From Daphnia pulex (Eukaryota; Arthropoda; Branchiopoda; Diplostraca; Daphniidae), in assembly GCF_021134715.1 (NCBI RefSeq), contig NC_060018.1, positions 11,611,501 to 11,675,500 on the forward strand: a DNA stretch of 64,000 bases, read 5' to 3'. The notes under the pieces are model-generated. The model saw nothing but the letters and a program-made list of their open reading frames with translations. It searched no databases and was not told the DNA's origin. A program made the position numbers and the translations under genes. Positions 63,301 through 64,000 of this stretch are shown here, piece by piece; within the stretch, counting starts at the first letter, position 1; every line of letters begins with the position of its first letter.

Positions 63301-64000
63301 GTCCGCATAATCACCGAACCACATCTTTCTGTAGCAGTTCTTCGGGTATCCTGGACGCCAACAATCCCTGCGCGACGCTGGCTTCGCAGTCGGAATTGAG
63401 TGAAGATGAAGACGCCATGCCGATGGACGAGGATGACCGTACTGAAAGCATTTCACGCCAATTGTTGCACATTCCAGAAGGCCAAAGAAAACCCGTCAAA
63501 GCGGCTCTGGCCGAAATTGAGTGGATGCTCAGGGATGAAATTGTCGCTTTCATGCTGGATTCGTTTCCCATGCTGGAATCGACACTGGTTGCCGTACGTC
63601 TTATTGTTTTCTTTGTAGTTATCGGCCAACTCGACTAGACTTTTCCCTTGTTCGTTTTCAGGTGGTCCAACACGTTCATTCATCACCACACCGTCCTTCC
63701 TGTCGCCGCAAAATCGTTCCGTTGCATTTCGTTTTGAATCCACAGGAGAGTTCCCGTCGTTTTTTAGCGGAATTCAAAAAAATGTCCATTCAAGGTAATC
63801 GTAACTCGGAAGAAATTATTACAGCGTGTGTTATTTATTCGCGGTTACTTTGACTCTTGTCGTTTCAGGCCATCGCTTGCGGGAGGAAGGATCTTTCTAC
63901 TATCTCACGGAGAACAATAGCTTGAATAAATTTCAAGGATCTCTGGATCCACCGTTGGGTTCGTCCACCTTCAGCAAGACGAACGGTGATCTGACCAGTG
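54372..64000 (+). CDS. SZT2: SZT2, KICSTOR complex subunit (5' part, runs off window)
   Basis: SZT2 is the large KICSTOR subunit that links GATOR1 to the lysosome and is needed to switch mTORC1 off without amino acids. Exons read: 54372-54613, 54679-54822, 54879-54999, 55074-55153, 55216-55433, 55498-55604, 55679-55885, 55957-56103, 56170-56370, 56434-56796, 56870-57067, 57127-57263, 57330-57427, 57497-57699, 57770-58063, 60495-60825, 60900-61106, 61189-61282, 61354-61528, 61599-63138, 63208-63593, 63662-63794, 63869-64000+. Phases agree; about 1,919 codons, over half of the roughly 3,400-residue vertebrate protein. Family blocks: FLLMKKDYRISRN at the start, GIIIFTDG, KSGVPLFYLPPNE, PLPKHLHVPSTSGRY, CIVQYVLFPPHSTGT, TECWVEPQTGVVG, EVDITAFIQNICGH, PPLFLH-like VPLFLHLTATVR. 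Exon 20 is 1,540 nt with a Ser/His-rich, disordered-looking stretch. No catalytic motif, as expected. Confidence 0.93.
58064..60494 (+). other. SZT2 intron 15 (2.4 kb)
   Basis: By far the longest intron of this gene; others are 54-74 nt. Contains T-rich tracts, a GT microsatellite (about 60175-60190), GATA-type sites (TGATAAG near 58906; CTTATCT near 59236) and a TATA-like GGTATAAAACTGG at about 59290. No coding exon or RNA gene could be supported. Confidence 0.6.
59291..59300 (+). promoter_or_regulatory. Possible internal TATA-type promoter in SZT2 intron 15
   Basis: GTATAAAA in a GC-richer island (59250-59640) inside an AT-rich intron. The downstream sequence has a modest open frame starting at 59355. 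Could be an alternative promoter or a nested non-coding transcript; weak. Confidence 0.25.

Overview
The window is animal genomic DNA, most probably from a water flea (Daphnia or a close crustacean). This rests on spliced genes with 55-80 nt GT-AG introns, arthropod-like PI3K p110 and SZT2 orthologues, and dense young repeats. The assignment is inference; no ribosomal or mitochondrial marker is present.

Layout. (1) 1-25413 is one array of 48 tRNA-Arg(ACG) copies (the first cut by the window edge) carried on a unit of about 525 bp. It lies in three blocks: minus strand 1-6731, plus strand 6732-12730, minus strand 13714-25413. The first switch is a bare inversion junction. The second is centred on a 983-bp foldback element flanked by TTAA. 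(2) 25414-49437 holds repeated cassettes of one minus-strand tRNA-Arg gene next to a plus-strand gene for a stand-alone relative of the mRNA-capping guanylyltransferase. Three copies (P1, P2, P4) are long and open over the domain, P3 is broken, and P5 and P6 are fragments. A 5,556-bp Ty3/gypsy-type LTR retrotransposon with identical LTRs and a 5-bp target duplication sits inside P5. A 2,271-bp TIR element lies between a tRNA and P2. A foldback repeat cluster and a coiled-coil/KH pseudogene separate P3 from P4, which are copies of one another about 6.04 kb apart. (3) 49438-64000 is conserved gene space: the class IA PI 3-kinase catalytic subunit p110 (minus strand, 15 exons, 1,048 codons) and, head to head 865 bp away, SZT2 of the KICSTOR complex (plus strand, first 23 exons, running off the window).

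How the genes relate. PI3K raises insulin signalling towards mTORC1, while KICSTOR/SZT2 is needed to restrain mTORC1 when amino acids are scarce, so the pair sits on opposite arms of one pathway and may share a promoter region. In the other half, the recurring tRNA + guanylyltransferase-like cassette looks like the ancestral unit, and one tRNA with its upstream exon-like fragment then expanded into the array.

Most interesting: a tandemly multiplied capping-enzyme-like family that keeps the fold and the lysine position of motif I but has lost other catalytic residues and lacks a triphosphatase domain; and a nested palindromic tRNA-Arg array in which almost no copy has a nearby Pol III terminator. 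All gene models were read by eye from reading frame, splice signals and recalled protein families; no database search was run.
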